Below, piece after piece: positions 42,482-51,949 of a stretch of 64,000 bases of DNA. The stretch lies in assembly GCF_900108555.1 (NCBI RefSeq), contig NZ_FNWV01000010.1, positions 30,665 through 94,664 on the forward strand, written 5' to 3'. Made by a program: the position numbers and the translations under genes. The stretch is from Ruminococcus flavefaciens (lineage in GTDB: Bacteria > Bacillota > Clostridia > Oscillospirales > Ruminococcaceae). The notes under the pieces are model-generated. The model made no database searches, was not told the DNA's origin, and saw nothing but the letters and a program-made list of their open reading frames with translations. Each line of letters begins with the position of its first letter. Positions within the stretch are counted from its first letter, which is position 1.

Positions 42482-43048
42482 TTATTTTCTTCTTGTACCG
42501 TTTTTTCTGTCAGTACTGCGCTTGAGATCACACATACGCTCTTCACTTGTCTGCTTGAAGCGTGACATCATATCCTCGAAAGTCATTTCTGAAGGTGGGA
42601 TCTGCTTCTTTGGCTCCCATACAACAGGCTTGCTGCGCTGAGGACGCTCACCTTTATCGAAGCTGCGCTCGCCCTTGTCGAAACCTCTGTCGCCCCTGTC
42701 GCTGTTTCTTTCGCCGCCTCTGTCACTGCCTCTTTCGCCGCCTTTGCCGCCGTCCTTATCGAACTTGCCCTGTCCTTTGTCGAAACGACGCTGACGCGGC
42801 TGAGAGTCGCCGTTCTCGGAAGCCTTCTTGATCGAAAGGCTTACCTTTCCTGCTTCATTTATTCCGATGACCTTGACCTTTACATCCTGATCCTCAGCCA
42901 AATGCTCTCTTATGTCACTAACGTATGTATTGGCGATTTCGGAAATATGCACCATACCTGTACCGCCGCCTTCGATATCCACGAAAGCTCCGTACTGTGT
43001 GATGCCCTTGACCTTGCCATTATAGATCTTACCAATTTCCAGCTGCAT
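42482..43048 (-). CDS. yabR: S1 domain RNA-binding protein (YabR-like)
   Basis: 188 residues. An N-terminal S1 domain (about 1-74, IGKIYNGKVKGITQYGAFVD) like YabR/CvfD, followed by a low-complexity tail of repeats such as RFDKGQGKFDKDGG and RGGERNSDRGDRGFDKGERS (about 85-140) and a basic helical end (FEDMMSRFKQTSEERMCDLK). Ribosome-associated S1 proteins of this type occur after divIC in B. subtilis, the same order as here. The Gly/Arg/Asp tail suggests RNA binding or disorder. Confidence 0.88.
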   Translation of the reverse strand: MQLEIGKIYNGKVKGITQYGAFVDIEGGGTGMVHISEIANTYVSDIREHLAEDQDVKVKVIGINEAGKVSLSIKKASENGDSQPRQRRFDKGQGKFDKDGGKGGERGSDRGGERNSDRGDRGFDKGERSFDKGERPQRSKPVVWEPKKQIPPSEMTFEDMMSRFKQTSEERMCDLKRSTDRKNGTRRK

Positions 43049-43093
43049 ATTTATTTATAACTCCTTTTTATGGACCTGTCTCCGCAAGCCCTA

Positions 43094-43417
43094 TTAATCC
43101 CTTGTAGTGTCGTAGAATCTGCGCTCGTCAGGGTAGGCATAGCCTCTTTCCTCAAGTGCGACCTTTTCCATATACTCATTCAGATCGTCACTGTCAAGAA
43201 CACGCTGCAGCTCGGCATTTTCGGTCTCATAATCATCTATTTTAGTCTGTATCAGCCTTACCTGCTCCTCTTTTTCGGCGCAGTCTTTCTGAGTTGATGC
43301 AATAAGAACACCGCAGCCGATTATTACTGCAAATGCTGCAAGTTTTACAAGTCCGCGGTTGAACAGACCTTTCTTCTTTTCCTTTTCATGTCTCATTTTC
43401 TTCGACACGCTTTTCAC
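43094..43417 (-). CDS. divIC: Septum formation initiator DivIC/FtsB
   Basis: 107 residues; GTG start at 43417, with AAAGGGAAAG upstream, or ATG at 43396. Basic N terminus, one membrane helix (about 25-43), then a coiled coil (about 48-80) and the ALEERGYAYPDERRFYD end typical of FtsB/DivIC. Part of the divisome FtsL-FtsB-FtsQ bridge. Overlaps yabQ by about 32 bp. Confidence 0.88.
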   Translation of the reverse strand: MKSVSKKMRHEKEKKKGLFNRGLVKLAAFAVIIGCGVLIASTQKDCAEKEEQVRLIQTKIDDYETENAELQRVLDSDDLNEYMEKVALEERGYAYPDERRFYDTTRD

Positions 43418-43931
43418 GTTCTTTCCCTTTTGTATTTTCCATTTTATTATACAACAGATGCCGCCTGTTTAGCAATACTATTTTTATTTTTTTAATAGGT
43501 TTAACAATAATTTTGGAATTTCTTACAAATTCAGCAGTTGCTTTTTTACGTAAAAATGCACAGCAAGGCTTTAACGGTCTGAAAATCAGCTTAAACAGAG
43601 CTCCGATAAGCGTGAACAGCTTGCGTATAGTCCGCATAACTACGCTTCCTATGGTAACATAATACAGCACGTATCCCACAGCATTGCCTATGACGAAATA
43701 CATTCTCATCTCGCTCCTTGCGGCAGCTTCGGAAAAGGCTGTGAGCGAAATCGCATAAAGCAGCAGAAAAAATATATCCTCGGCTGCGGTAAGAAAGCCG
43801 TTATGGGGCGTTATTATCCTGAAAACTCTCAGCACATCGTAAGCCGCTCCGACTATAGCTCCCATAAGGCAGGAAAGTCCGAAAAGGCGCAGTTCCTCAC
43901 TGACGGTGAAGAAGGTCTCAGCCATTTTCAT
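43386..43931 (-). CDS. yabQ: Spore cortex biosynthesis protein YabQ
   Basis: 181 residues, about four or five membrane helices in the first 120 residues, including the family pattern GAIVGAAYDVLRVFR (about 24-38), and a basic C-terminal tail. YabQ is needed for cortex formation in spores. Overlaps yabP by 4 bp and divIC by 32 bp. Confidence 0.85.
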   Translation of the reverse strand: MKMAETFFTVSEELRLFGLSCLMGAIVGAAYDVLRVFRIITPHNGFLTAAEDIFFLLLYAISLTAFSEAAARSEMRMYFVIGNAVGYVLYYVTIGSVVMRTIRKLFTLIGALFKLIFRPLKPCCAFLRKKATAEFVRNSKIIVKPIKKIKIVLLNRRHLLYNKMENTKGKEREKRVEENET

Positions 43932-44206
43932 CGGAACAGCCTTCCAAGTGCGGATAAAGGACCTTTTTTGTCCCTGTCACCGTAGATCATAGCCCATATA
44001 TCGCCTGTTATGGTCATATCGCCCGTTTCAACGCTCATAGAGTCGATGTGAAGTTCCCGTCCCTGTATGGTGAGCTCGCCAAGCTGAGTATAAAGGCTTA
44101 TCTCCTTTTCATCGAAGCTGTCAACATCGGTTATGCCCGATATGCTCAGGCTTTTGCGGTTTTCGAGTATTATGTTCTGATTTTGCTTTACAGTCTTGTC
44201 CTGCAT
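43928..44206 (-). CDS. yabP: Spore coat/cortex protein YabP
   Basis: 92 residues from the ATG at 44206, chosen because the GGAGG lies 7 bases upstream, while the earlier ATG at 44212 is only 1 base away. YabP/YqfC beta fold: NRKSLSISGITDVDSFDEKE, LTIQGRELHI and MTITGDIWAMIYG. The cluster yabP-yabQ-divIC-yabR is the same as in Bacillus and indicates sporulation capacity. Confidence 0.88.
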   Translation of the reverse strand: MQDKTVKQNQNIILENRKSLSISGITDVDSFDEKEISLYTQLGELTIQGRELHIDSMSVETGDMTITGDIWAMIYGDRDKKGPLSALGRLFR

Positions 44207-44213
44207 GGTCATA

Positions 44214-44250
44214 CCTCCGAAATACTTGATACTTCAAGTATATTCGGAGG
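44214..44250 (-). promoter_or_regulatory. Hairpin sequestering the yabP ribosome site
   Basis: On the minus strand CCTCCGAA, TACTTGA, a short loop, TCAAGTA and TTCGGAGG pair over about 15 bp. The last GGAGG is the yabP Shine-Dalgarno. It has no T run, so translational control is more likely than termination. Confidence 0.65.
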
Positions 44251-44276
44251 TATACTTTTATATGCTGATCGTATTA

Positions 44277-45422
44277 TTATCCGATGACCTCAACACAGAT
44301 ATCGTGAAGCTCTTTAAATGTCCTCTCATCTGCTTTCTCGTCAGGTTCCGTGTAAGAATCAGCGTCATCGCCTGCGGCAACCATAATGTAATCAGAAGGA
44401 TAAGTTCCTACATACTGCTGATCGTCAGAATAAACAACAGCAGCATACTCAACGTATCCATTTTTTATCACAGCAAACCATTCCAGCTCAGTGACCATTC
44501 CAAAATAATTCTGAACTCTTTTTTTGAGGAATTCCATATCAAAATCATCGGGAACTTTATAATTCAAACTATCATCTGAGCTGACAATAAACGCTGAATC
44601 AGATGATGGCAGCTTGTCCTGTTCGTCCATTTCCACAAGTGCAGTATTCAGGGCTTTGTCTAAAGTAGAAGCTGTGGAATTCATTGAATCTTTTCTGTTT
44701 GCTTTAACATTGCCATGTATATCACCTATACTGATCTTCCAGCCATTTTCCCCCTTAATACGTACAGCATAAAGAGTTCCCTCATCAGCTTCACTTTCAT
44801 CGTCTTCAATTTCAAAGGTAACATAATAGCCCTCTTCGATATCGACTTCGCATGGGTACTCATCATAATCCAGATCCTCCCACTCCTCATCAAGCTCAGC
44901 AGGGTCTGCCTTATCAGGTCCGCCATGTTCATTTATGTAGTTAATTGCCCATTTTACAGTGGAGAACGTTTCTTTTATTTCACTTTCTTCATCGCTTCTC
45001 AACGGCTCGGCACTGACGATACCCTTGAATGTGACTTTAGCGTCTTCATCAAAATCATCATACATACCATACTGCAACAATGATATGACATCTTCCTCGG
45101 TCCATTCTTCACTTTCTTCTGATCTCATAAATACCTTGACGAAATCCATTATACCGTCAGGGTACTGCATCTCGAGAGTTTTCTGACGGTCGTTTGCCAT
45201 ATATGCCTCGACAAACTCCTTGACAGCATCTTCATACGTGCCTGTTTCAGCTGATGCAGCAGAAGCTGCTTCTCCATCTGTTGTTTTCTCCTGTGAAGCA
45301 GTTGTTTCTGCCGCTGTGCTTGCGGAAGTACCTGCCGCATCATCGGCAGCGTCCTTTCCGCAGCCTGTAAATGAACATATTACTGCTGTTAATGCGATAA
45401 TTCCTGCGATCACTTTTTTCAT
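44277..45422 (-). CDS. Lipoprotein, tandem paralogue 1
   Basis: 381 residues. Signal peptide with lipobox FTGC (Cys21), then GKDAADDA and a Thr/Ser/Glu linker; a mature domain follows (about 60-381), acidic, beginning near YEDAVKEFVEAYMANDRQKT. It shares the N terminus and domain layout with the gene at 45439, so the two are a tandem duplication. Likely anchored on the outside of the cell membrane; function unknown. Confidence 0.8.
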   Translation of the reverse strand: MKKVIAGIIALTAVICSFTGCGKDAADDAAGTSASTAAETTASQEKTTDGEAASAASAETGTYEDAVKEFVEAYMANDRQKTLEMQYPDGIMDFVKVFMRSEESEEWTEEDVISLLQYGMYDDFDEDAKVTFKGIVSAEPLRSDEESEIKETFSTVKWAINYINEHGGPDKADPAELDEEWEDLDYDEYPCEVDIEEGYYVTFEIEDDESEADEGTLYAVRIKGENGWKISIGDIHGNVKANRKDSMNSTASTLDKALNTALVEMDEQDKLPSSDSAFIVSSDDSLNYKVPDDFDMEFLKKRVQNYFGMVTELEWFAVIKNGYVEYAAVVYSDDQQYVGTYPSDYIMVAAGDDADSYTEPDEKADERTFKELHDICVEVIG

Positions 45423-45438
45423 TTTTTAATCCTCCATT

Positions 45439-46587
45439 TTAATTTATCATACCGGCAAAATGCTCATATATCTCATCATAGTTCTTTCCTGAAATTTCAT
45501 AATCACCTATAAATGAGCTCCTGTCTTCATTTCTGATGCTGAAATTAGAGTCAGGCTCGGCATCTAAAGCACATACAAGATCATTGCTCGAATCACTTAC
45601 AACTGCCAATAATGCATCATAACCCTCTGCTATTATGAACCAATCCTCACTGCCGATGAACGCACCTTCATTGACCATATAAACAAATTCCTCAACATCT
45701 ATAAAATCAGGAACATTTTTATTTCTGCTCATATCTGAACTGATAATAAATAACGAAGTGCCGTAATCGTCCATATCAATATCGGCTTCACGGAAAGAGC
45801 TTATAAGCTCGTATCCGCCGTATTCTCTTACACTCTGAGCACTTTGGATAAACTCGTCAGACCTGTTTGCATTAAACACAACGTCATCTACCTTCCAGCC
45901 GCTGTCATTGATACTATAAACCAGCATATCTCCGACTCCGCTTTCAGTTTCACCTGTATACTCAAAAGTTACTCTGTATGCTTTTATATCTTCAACATCA
46001 GCGCCGAAATCAGCAGCAGGACTATTACAAGCTTTTTCAAATTCGGCATGATCTTTTTTTTCAATGCCGCCATTATCTTCAATGAACTTCTTGAGATATG
46101 CTTCTTTGTTATATCCTGTCCTTGTTAAATACGTATCATCGTACGAAGCTTTTTTGACAGTCTTTACATCAGACAGGCTGTTATCGTTATCCGTATACAG
46201 ATATTTAACAGCGTTCTTTACAATAACACTTTCATCTTCGTCCTTATCTTCAATGACCTTCTTTTCAGCCTTTACAACGTCAAGATAGCCGTCAATATTC
46301 ATCATATCAAAAAGCTGTCTGTAATCACGTTCATTGTAAGCGTCAATGAATGTTTCAGCCACTTCACGAACTGTATCTTCCTCCGTCATTGAAGAGCTGT
46401 CTTTATCGGAAGCTTTTTCTGTAGTTGGTTCAGTCGTTTTCTCTTCTGTATCGGTCTCTTCTTCGGGAATGGTGGTCGTTTCTGCTGTTGTGGACTCTTC
46501 CGCATCATCGGCTGCATCTTTTCCGCAGCCTGTAAGTATGCCCATCACTGCTGTCATTGCTATAATACCTGCAATTAGCGTTTTCAT
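45439..46587 (-). CDS. Lipoprotein, tandem paralogue 2
   Basis: 382 residues, lipobox LTGC (Cys21) followed by GKDAADDAEESTT and a Thr/Glu linker (about 30-68). The mature domain begins near VREVAETFIDAYNERDYRQL, the same layout as its neighbour 16 bp downstream. Acidic overall. The two differ strongly in the mature part, so the duplication is old. Function unknown. Confidence 0.8.
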   Translation of the reverse strand: MKTLIAGIIAMTAVMGILTGCGKDAADDAEESTTAETTTIPEEETDTEEKTTEPTTEKASDKDSSSMTEEDTVREVAETFIDAYNERDYRQLFDMMNIDGYLDVVKAEKKVIEDKDEDESVIVKNAVKYLYTDNDNSLSDVKTVKKASYDDTYLTRTGYNKEAYLKKFIEDNGGIEKKDHAEFEKACNSPAADFGADVEDIKAYRVTFEYTGETESGVGDMLVYSINDSGWKVDDVVFNANRSDEFIQSAQSVREYGGYELISSFREADIDMDDYGTSLFIISSDMSRNKNVPDFIDVEEFVYMVNEGAFIGSEDWFIIAEGYDALLAVVSDSSNDLVCALDAEPDSNFSIRNEDRSSFIGDYEISGKNYDEIYEHFAGMIN

Positions 46588-46617
46588 TATTATTCTCCTT
46601 TTGGATATTCACTGTTT

Positions 46618-47733
46618 TTACGGGAAATAGTAATCGAGCAAAAGGTCAACTACCATAGAATAAGCCTTTATGCCTTCATCTCTTCCGTTCATCTTTATAT
46701 TCGTATCGATTGCCGCACTTGAAGCCTCGCTGACCGTCTCGGTGGAGATAACTTCCTTATCTGCGTTTTCTTCCCAGTAATTCTCGGGCATGAACCTGAA
46801 CCAGTCCATGAGGACTTCTTCGCATATCTCGCCAGAAAGCGGATAAGCTTCTTCGACTTCGTTGTCCCAGACCGTATTATGTACATATTCAAGGGCATCA
46901 AGATAGCCCGAATACTGAAATTCCACATTATCGCTGCCTGTAGCTGCCACAAAGGATATGAAATTAGCTTCGTCCTCCTGTATAAAGCCTTTCAGATGAG
47001 CAAGCTCATGGCAGACCGTTGACGGAAGGTTTGCACGTATCATATCATCGTTATAATTGGCTTCAATAGTGTATGGCAGATATATTCCCGTAAGGTGAGA
47101 CTGGCTCATAAAGTATGAAAACTCAATAGGCTTTGCATCGGGATAATAGCCTCTGAGCTGGGGCGAGAGCTTGTCCGCAGCATTTTTCATAGCTGTTTTT
47201 GCTTCTTTCTGAAAGTCGCAGGTAAGCTTGAAGCAGCCATTTTCATCTCGCTGCACCTGCTTTGAGAGCTCGTTGCATTTCTTTATAAGTGCTCCATAAA
47301 GCTGTGTAAGCTCCTCGTTGGTATGCTCGTGGGCATCGGGAAAGCATTTTTCCGCAAGAGGAGTACACTGATACATTATGAAGCAGTTCATAGTCTCGGT
47401 GGTGGTAATATAACAGAGTATCCACAATACAAGCGTACCTGCAAATGCGGCAGTTTTTTTGCGTTTGCCCTTTCTGAATATGAGGAGCAGCAGGAACAGC
47501 GGTATGCCAATAATTACAAGAACTACAGCCGCAACCGTCAGCATTTCCCCAAGTGAAAACGGAAATACTCCCGTAACGAATGAGACTGCACCTGATATGT
47601 AATGGAATATGTTTTCCACGTAAAAATCCGAAAAAGCCGTACTGAAACGAGAAATAACATTCAGAAGTACCATGACCGCTATGATAATAAGCGGTATACT
47701 GTATCTTTTTTTCATCATTCTCCCCCTGTTCAT
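46618..47733 (-). CDS. DUF3810 membrane protein with a zinc-protease motif
   Basis: 371 residues with about three N-terminal membrane helices (about 8-25, 58-82, 95-112) followed by an outer domain carrying TVCHELAHLKGFIQEDEANF, an HExxH-type zinc motif with a downstream Glu, as in DUF3810. A membrane-bound metalloprotease is plausible. Start uncertain: ATG at 47733 has AGGTG 8 bases upstream; ATGs at 47718 and 47715 follow GGGGGAG closely. Confidence 0.82.
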   Translation of the reverse strand: MNRGRMMKKRYSIPLIIIAVMVLLNVISRFSTAFSDFYVENIFHYISGAVSFVTGVFPFSLGEMLTVAAVVLVIIGIPLFLLLLIFRKGKRKKTAAFAGTLVLWILCYITTTETMNCFIMYQCTPLAEKCFPDAHEHTNEELTQLYGALIKKCNELSKQVQRDENGCFKLTCDFQKEAKTAMKNAADKLSPQLRGYYPDAKPIEFSYFMSQSHLTGIYLPYTIEANYNDDMIRANLPSTVCHELAHLKGFIQEDEANFISFVAATGSDNVEFQYSGYLDALEYVHNTVWDNEVEEAYPLSGEICEEVLMDWFRFMPENYWEENADKEVISTETVSEASSAAIDTNIKMNGRDEGIKAYSMVVDLLLDYYFP

Positions 47734-47795
47734 TCAGAAATCACCTAATTATACCATAATTCATTAAAATAATCAACAGGTATTTTTCCCCTAAC

Positions 47796-47822
47796 AAAAA
47801 GCGGACAGCAAAAGCTGTCCGC
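47796..47822 (-). terminator. Terminator of the lipoprotein at 47830
   Basis: GCGGACAGC / GCTGTCCGC stem, minus-strand TTTTTG. Confidence 0.9.
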
Positions 47823-47829
47823 GCAAACT

Positions 47830-48447
47830 TTATGCATTTGTAGTTAACGTTGTCTGAACATCGGTCGATGATGTTACAGAAGCAGAAGTGGCAACAGTTT
47901 CGGAAGTTCCCTGCTCCAATGATATCTCCGCAGTTTTCATCTCGGTAAATCTCATGGTAAGCTTATTGTTGGGCATATCGAACCTACTGAGCAGACCGTC
48001 ATTGTCAACGGTAAGAGTGTAATCTCCGCCGTCAAGAGTGCCCTCTATTTTCAGCATATCGCCGTCCTCCTTGCCGCTGAGCTCCTCCGTTTTTGCGTTT
48101 TCGTCAACTGCTTTCATAAGATTGAGCATCATTGCCTTTACGGGCACAGCCGACTGGGGAACAGAAAATGTCAGTCCCTTGTATGAAGCTATGACATTTC
48201 CCTCGCTGAATTCCAGCTTTACGCCGCTGAGAGTATTGGGTTCGGAGAACTCTATCTCCCACACTCCCTCGCCGAAGCGTTTGATACTGCCCTCAGCTTC
48301 AAGGCGGTCAAGAGTAATGCTGACAGATGCAGAAAATGGACTTGAAAGCCCGTTCTTCCGCGAACTTTTGCTGCCAACAGGTACTGCACAGGCTGTCAGG
48401 CACAGTACCACCGCCAATGTCGATACGAATGTAAAAACTCTTTTCAT
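47830..48447 (-). CDS. Lipoprotein, unknown function
   Basis: 205 residues from the ATG at 48447 (GGAG 8 bases upstream; an earlier ATG lacks a site). Signal peptide with lipobox LTAC (about Cys19). The mature part has a beta-rich domain (ASVSITLDRLEAEGSIKRFG to LTMRFTEMKT) resembling LppX/LolA-type folds, and ends in a Thr/Ser tail. It follows nnr in the same direction. Confidence 0.78.
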   Translation of the reverse strand: MKRVFTFVSTLAVVLCLTACAVPVGSKSSRKNGLSSPFSASVSITLDRLEAEGSIKRFGEGVWEIEFSEPNTLSGVKLEFSEGNVIASYKGLTFSVPQSAVPVKAMMLNLMKAVDENAKTEELSGKEDGDMLKIEGTLDGGDYTLTVDNDGLLSRFDMPNNKLTMRFTEMKTAEISLEQGTSETVATSASVTSSTDVQTTLTTNA

Positions 48448-48499
48448 AATACCAGCTCCGTTCATAGTAATGAAAATACATTTTCACATCCTGCCGTAG

Positions 48500-50206
48500 T
48501 TATACGGTCATATTTTTCTTCTTTTCCTTTAGTATACCGAATGCATCTGGAAGATTGCCGATTATATCTCTCGGCAGCATTGCTTCCATACTCAGCTTCT
48601 GTGCCGCGATATCGCCTGCAAGTCCGTGCATATACACACCTGCGCAGGCACCGTCAAAAATGCCGCAGCCCTGTGCGACAGCAGAGCCGATTATACCTGC
48701 AAGAACATCGCCGCTGCCGCCAACGCTCATACCAGCATTGCCTGTATGATTTGCCGCTGTGTAACGGCTGTCAGCCACAACAGTTCCGCCGCCCTTGAGC
48801 ACTACGGTGATGCCGTACTGCTCGGCATACTTTTCCGCAGCAAGCAGTCTGTTCTCGGATATCATCTGCGTATCGCATTTCAGAAGCCTTGCCATCTCTC
48901 CCACATGAGGAGTTATAATGATGTCTGTACGCTTCTTCATTAAAATATCTATGTCCTTTGCTATGCAATTTATTCCATCAGCGTCTATTATTACAGGACA
49001 CTCCGCATTTTGCACCACAAATTTTGTAAGCTCTATGGTATCGGGAGTCACGCCCATTCCGCAGCCTATAACTATAGCTGTAGCTTTTTTCATAGCCTCG
49101 GAAAGCGGCTCGCAGCTGCTGTCATACAGCATAAATCCGTAATCATCACAGTCAAGCTCGATAAATGTAGCCTCGGGAGCAAGCACAGATACAGTATCTA
49201 TGCACTTTTCAACAGAAGCCACTCTTACCAGTCCTGCGCCGCTGCGAAGTGCGCCAAGTGCTGCAAAAGCCGCTGCACCGCGCATGGAAGAGCTTCCTGC
49301 GATAACGAGGACTGTTCCGAAGCAGCCCTTATGAGCATCTCTCTCCCTTTTCTGAGGATATGCAGCAAGGAAGTTACGCTCTATCCTGAAATATTTCCGC
49401 TCACCCTCAAGTATTTTAAGGGCTTCTTTGGGTATGCCTATATCTGCGATAGTAATTTTTCCGCAGTATTTCTTCAACGGAAACTGAGACATACCCGATT
49501 TTATAAATCCGAAGGTCATGGTCTCGTCTGCCTTGAAGATACCGGCAGATATCGTACCCGATGCGCTGTTTCCGCCGCTGGGTACATCTACGGCTATCCT
49601 GTAAGCCGCAGTACCTATGCCGAAGATACCCATTATATCCTTATCAAGACTGCCGTGGAAGCCTGTGCCGAAAACTCCGTCAACAAGCACCTGCGCCCCT
49701 ACTACAGCGCCCTTTATGAGTCCCATGCGCTTCTTCTCGGCATTGAGTATATCATCGAGAGGATTATGCTCATTTTTATCATCGGAGGAATCGAGCTTTC
49801 TCGGCTGTATTGTCATATAGTCAAGCTCTGCCGCCTCTATAGCCGCTTCAACATTTCCGCTGCGGAAGCCTTCGATAAAGCTTATCTTTTCTCTGGGCAG
49901 TCTGCTCATCATTTCCTGAGCAAGAGGAGTTTTCGGCAGCCCGCCTATTTGTATGACAGTCAGCTTATACCCCTTATACAGGAGAATATCAGCCGCCGCA
50001 AAACAGTCGCCGCCGTTATTTCCTGTACCTGCAAGAAATACTACCGAGCATTCCTCGGGACTCAGCTTTGCTTCATTGCGGCAGTAGCCGTCAATAAGCT
50101 CCGCAAGCTTTCTTCCTGCGTTCTCCATGAGCTGCCTTTTCGATACCCCCAGCTTCTCGGAACGCTCCTCAAGTCTCCCCATTTGCTTTGGTGTTACAAT
50201 CTGCAT
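48500..50206 (-). CDS. nnr: Bifunctional NAD(P)H-hydrate epimerase / ADP-dependent dehydratase
   Basis: Repairs damaged NAD(P)HX. 568 residues. The N-terminal YjeF epimerase domain (about 1-245) has FLAGTGNNGGDCFAAADIL; the C-terminal carbohydrate-kinase-like dehydratase domain (about 275-560) has IAGSSSMRGAAAFAALGALR and the GGSGDVLAGIIGS motif. A long antisense frame on the plus strand is a shadow. Confidence 0.95.
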   Translation of the reverse strand: MQIVTPKQMGRLEERSEKLGVSKRQLMENAGRKLAELIDGYCRNEAKLSPEECSVVFLAGTGNNGGDCFAAADILLYKGYKLTVIQIGGLPKTPLAQEMMSRLPREKISFIEGFRSGNVEAAIEAAELDYMTIQPRKLDSSDDKNEHNPLDDILNAEKKRMGLIKGAVVGAQVLVDGVFGTGFHGSLDKDIMGIFGIGTAAYRIAVDVPSGGNSASGTISAGIFKADETMTFGFIKSGMSQFPLKKYCGKITIADIGIPKEALKILEGERKYFRIERNFLAAYPQKRERDAHKGCFGTVLVIAGSSSMRGAAAFAALGALRSGAGLVRVASVEKCIDTVSVLAPEATFIELDCDDYGFMLYDSSCEPLSEAMKKATAIVIGCGMGVTPDTIELTKFVVQNAECPVIIDADGINCIAKDIDILMKKRTDIIITPHVGEMARLLKCDTQMISENRLLAAEKYAEQYGITVVLKGGGTVVADSRYTAANHTGNAGMSVGGSGDVLAGIIGSAVAQGCGIFDGACAGVYMHGLAGDIAAQKLSMEAMLPRDIIGNLPDAFGILKEKKKNMTV

Positions 50207-50239
50207 ATAAAAGCCTCCGTTTCAAGCATAAAATGCTGA

Positions 50240-51949
50240 TCATTTTCTTTCATAAATATTTCCCCTTTGATCGTCTATCCATTTGAACTGAGGATACTCG
50301 CCGAGAAGATCCTCGCGTATGTATAAACGCTCATAATAATTATTGAAATCAAGCTTATAAAATACGCTATATTCAAGCATATACACAGGAAGATACTTTA
50401 CACCTTCAAGTGTTTCTGCGTCATATACTTCATCTATCGGACAATAATCAAGTATAAGATCGGGAAGTCCTTTTTCTCTCCATTTTTCAAATACAGCCTC
50501 CGGATCTTCTTTATATATGTAATGCATATAAAGGTCATCGGGACGATCAACATTAAAGTTCATAAAGATATTTTTGCCGAAATACGGCTGTATCATTACA
50601 GGATCACCCATGAGATACGTGCTGTTGCTTTCTATCTTTCCATGTACAGAAGGAATTTCGAGCACCTTGAAGACATTATCAGTTCCTTCATCGTATTTTA
50701 CGCTCCATTTAGTCATTATCTTCCTGTCTTCAAGATGATTGTCCTTTATTATCTCAGCAAATTTACTTATTCCGCACTCTCCTTTTATGTCCATGTAAGA
50801 TGCACCTATGCTGTATACCACAGGCATCAGACATATAATAACGCCTACACCCAAAATGACTTTGCGTATAAAAGGAGAACCGAAACTGTTCCTTATTTTT
50901 ACAAATGACTCAGGCAGCTGTATACCGCCCTCCTGCTCTGCCATTATCCAGAAAATAAACACATGGAAAAGTCCGCTTATACCGATATGATGTGCTGACA
51001 TATAGTGAAATGCCATAAAAGCAGTCATTATTATATACGGGACAAAAAATGCTGCGAACTTCCTATTCTTTCGCGTTATTAAAATGAGAGTGAGCCAGAT
51101 GAGTGCTCCTATTATGATCTCTGCAATAAATATGGAAGTATACTCTTTTTCGCCGTTCAAGCTGAACATTACTCCGCTCCAGCTCTCAAAAGGAAGTATA
51201 ATGACAGTACCATAGTTCTTTATTCTCGTCAGTATCTCTATGATACTTCCTTTGTTCTCCACCCCTCCGTAAAAGCAGTCGTCCGCAGGAGTTATCATAA
51301 TGAGAAGCATTACAGCTGTCAAGAGGATAAAACAAAGAGCATAAAAACGCTTGTCTTTCCAAAAAAGAGAGAGCTTTTCGCCTCTATGGAGCTCTGATAT
51401 TATTTCAAATGTCCATACAAGACAAAGACCGCCTGCAAGCATAATGCCGTAAGCTGATGTAAGGCACAGGAAGGTAAGCGAAAAAATATACCTCCATGGC
51501 TTTGAATTGCGGTTTTTATAGGTTATCGCAGCAAGCATGAACGCAAGCATCGTCATCGAATATGGTCGGCAGTATACTCCGTAATGATAAAAAAAGAAGT
51601 AGGTAAAAGGCAGTATATATCTTACCGCTTTCGGGAACGGCGAACGGAATATGAGAAGAGCCATTGCCGCAGCACTGAACGTTATATTTATCGCCTTTAT
51701 CGTAAGGTCAAAGGGAGCTCCGTTCTTCGCAAATACAGAAAGTATCAGATGCCACAGCGGCGGATGTCCCTCATAATGAGGGACATAGGTAAAAAGCTCC
51801 TTGAATGAAGCACATCTTGCTATCAGCCACGCCTGCGACTCATCAAACCACGGTTCATGGAAACAGCCTACAAATATAAGTCCGCTTATGTAAATAATAA
51901 GAACTGTCAGACCTGAAAGTAAGCTGTTCTTTTCCTTTTTAATCTCCAT
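50240..51949 (-). CDS. GT-C-type multipass membrane glycosyltransferase-like protein
   Basis: 569 residues, about ten membrane helices. An acidic motif in the first outer loop (HEPWFDESQAWLIARCASF, with DE) followed by HYEGHPPLWHLIL matches GT39/PMT-like and ArnT-like GT-C enzymes, which transfer sugars from polyprenyl phosphate donors. The C-terminal third (about 420-569) is soluble and outer. Starts at the stop of the upstream gene (TAATG, 1-base overlap). Confidence 0.8.
   Translation of the reverse strand: MEIKKEKNSLLSGLTVLIIYISGLIFVGCFHEPWFDESQAWLIARCASFKELFTYVPHYEGHPPLWHLILSVFAKNGAPFDLTIKAINITFSAAAMALLIFRSPFPKAVRYILPFTYFFFYHYGVYCRPYSMTMLAFMLAAITYKNRNSKPWRYIFSLTFLCLTSAYGIMLAGGLCLVWTFEIISELHRGEKLSLFWKDKRFYALCFILLTAVMLLIMITPADDCFYGGVENKGSIIEILTRIKNYGTVIILPFESWSGVMFSLNGEKEYTSIFIAEIIIGALIWLTLILITRKNRKFAAFFVPYIIMTAFMAFHYMSAHHIGISGLFHVFIFWIMAEQEGGIQLPESFVKIRNSFGSPFIRKVILGVGVIICLMPVVYSIGASYMDIKGECGISKFAEIIKDNHLEDRKIMTKWSVKYDEGTDNVFKVLEIPSVHGKIESNSTYLMGDPVMIQPYFGKNIFMNFNVDRPDDLYMHYIYKEDPEAVFEKWREKGLPDLILDYCPIDEVYDAETLEGVKYLPVYMLEYSVFYKLDFNNYYERLYIREDLLGEYPQFKWIDDQRGNIYERK

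Noticed and set aside
49010..50239. 409-residue plus-strand open frame opposite nnr
   Set aside because: It is antisense to a clear YjeF/Nnr gene with intact motifs, has no ribosome site and no recognisable domain; a codon-bias shadow.
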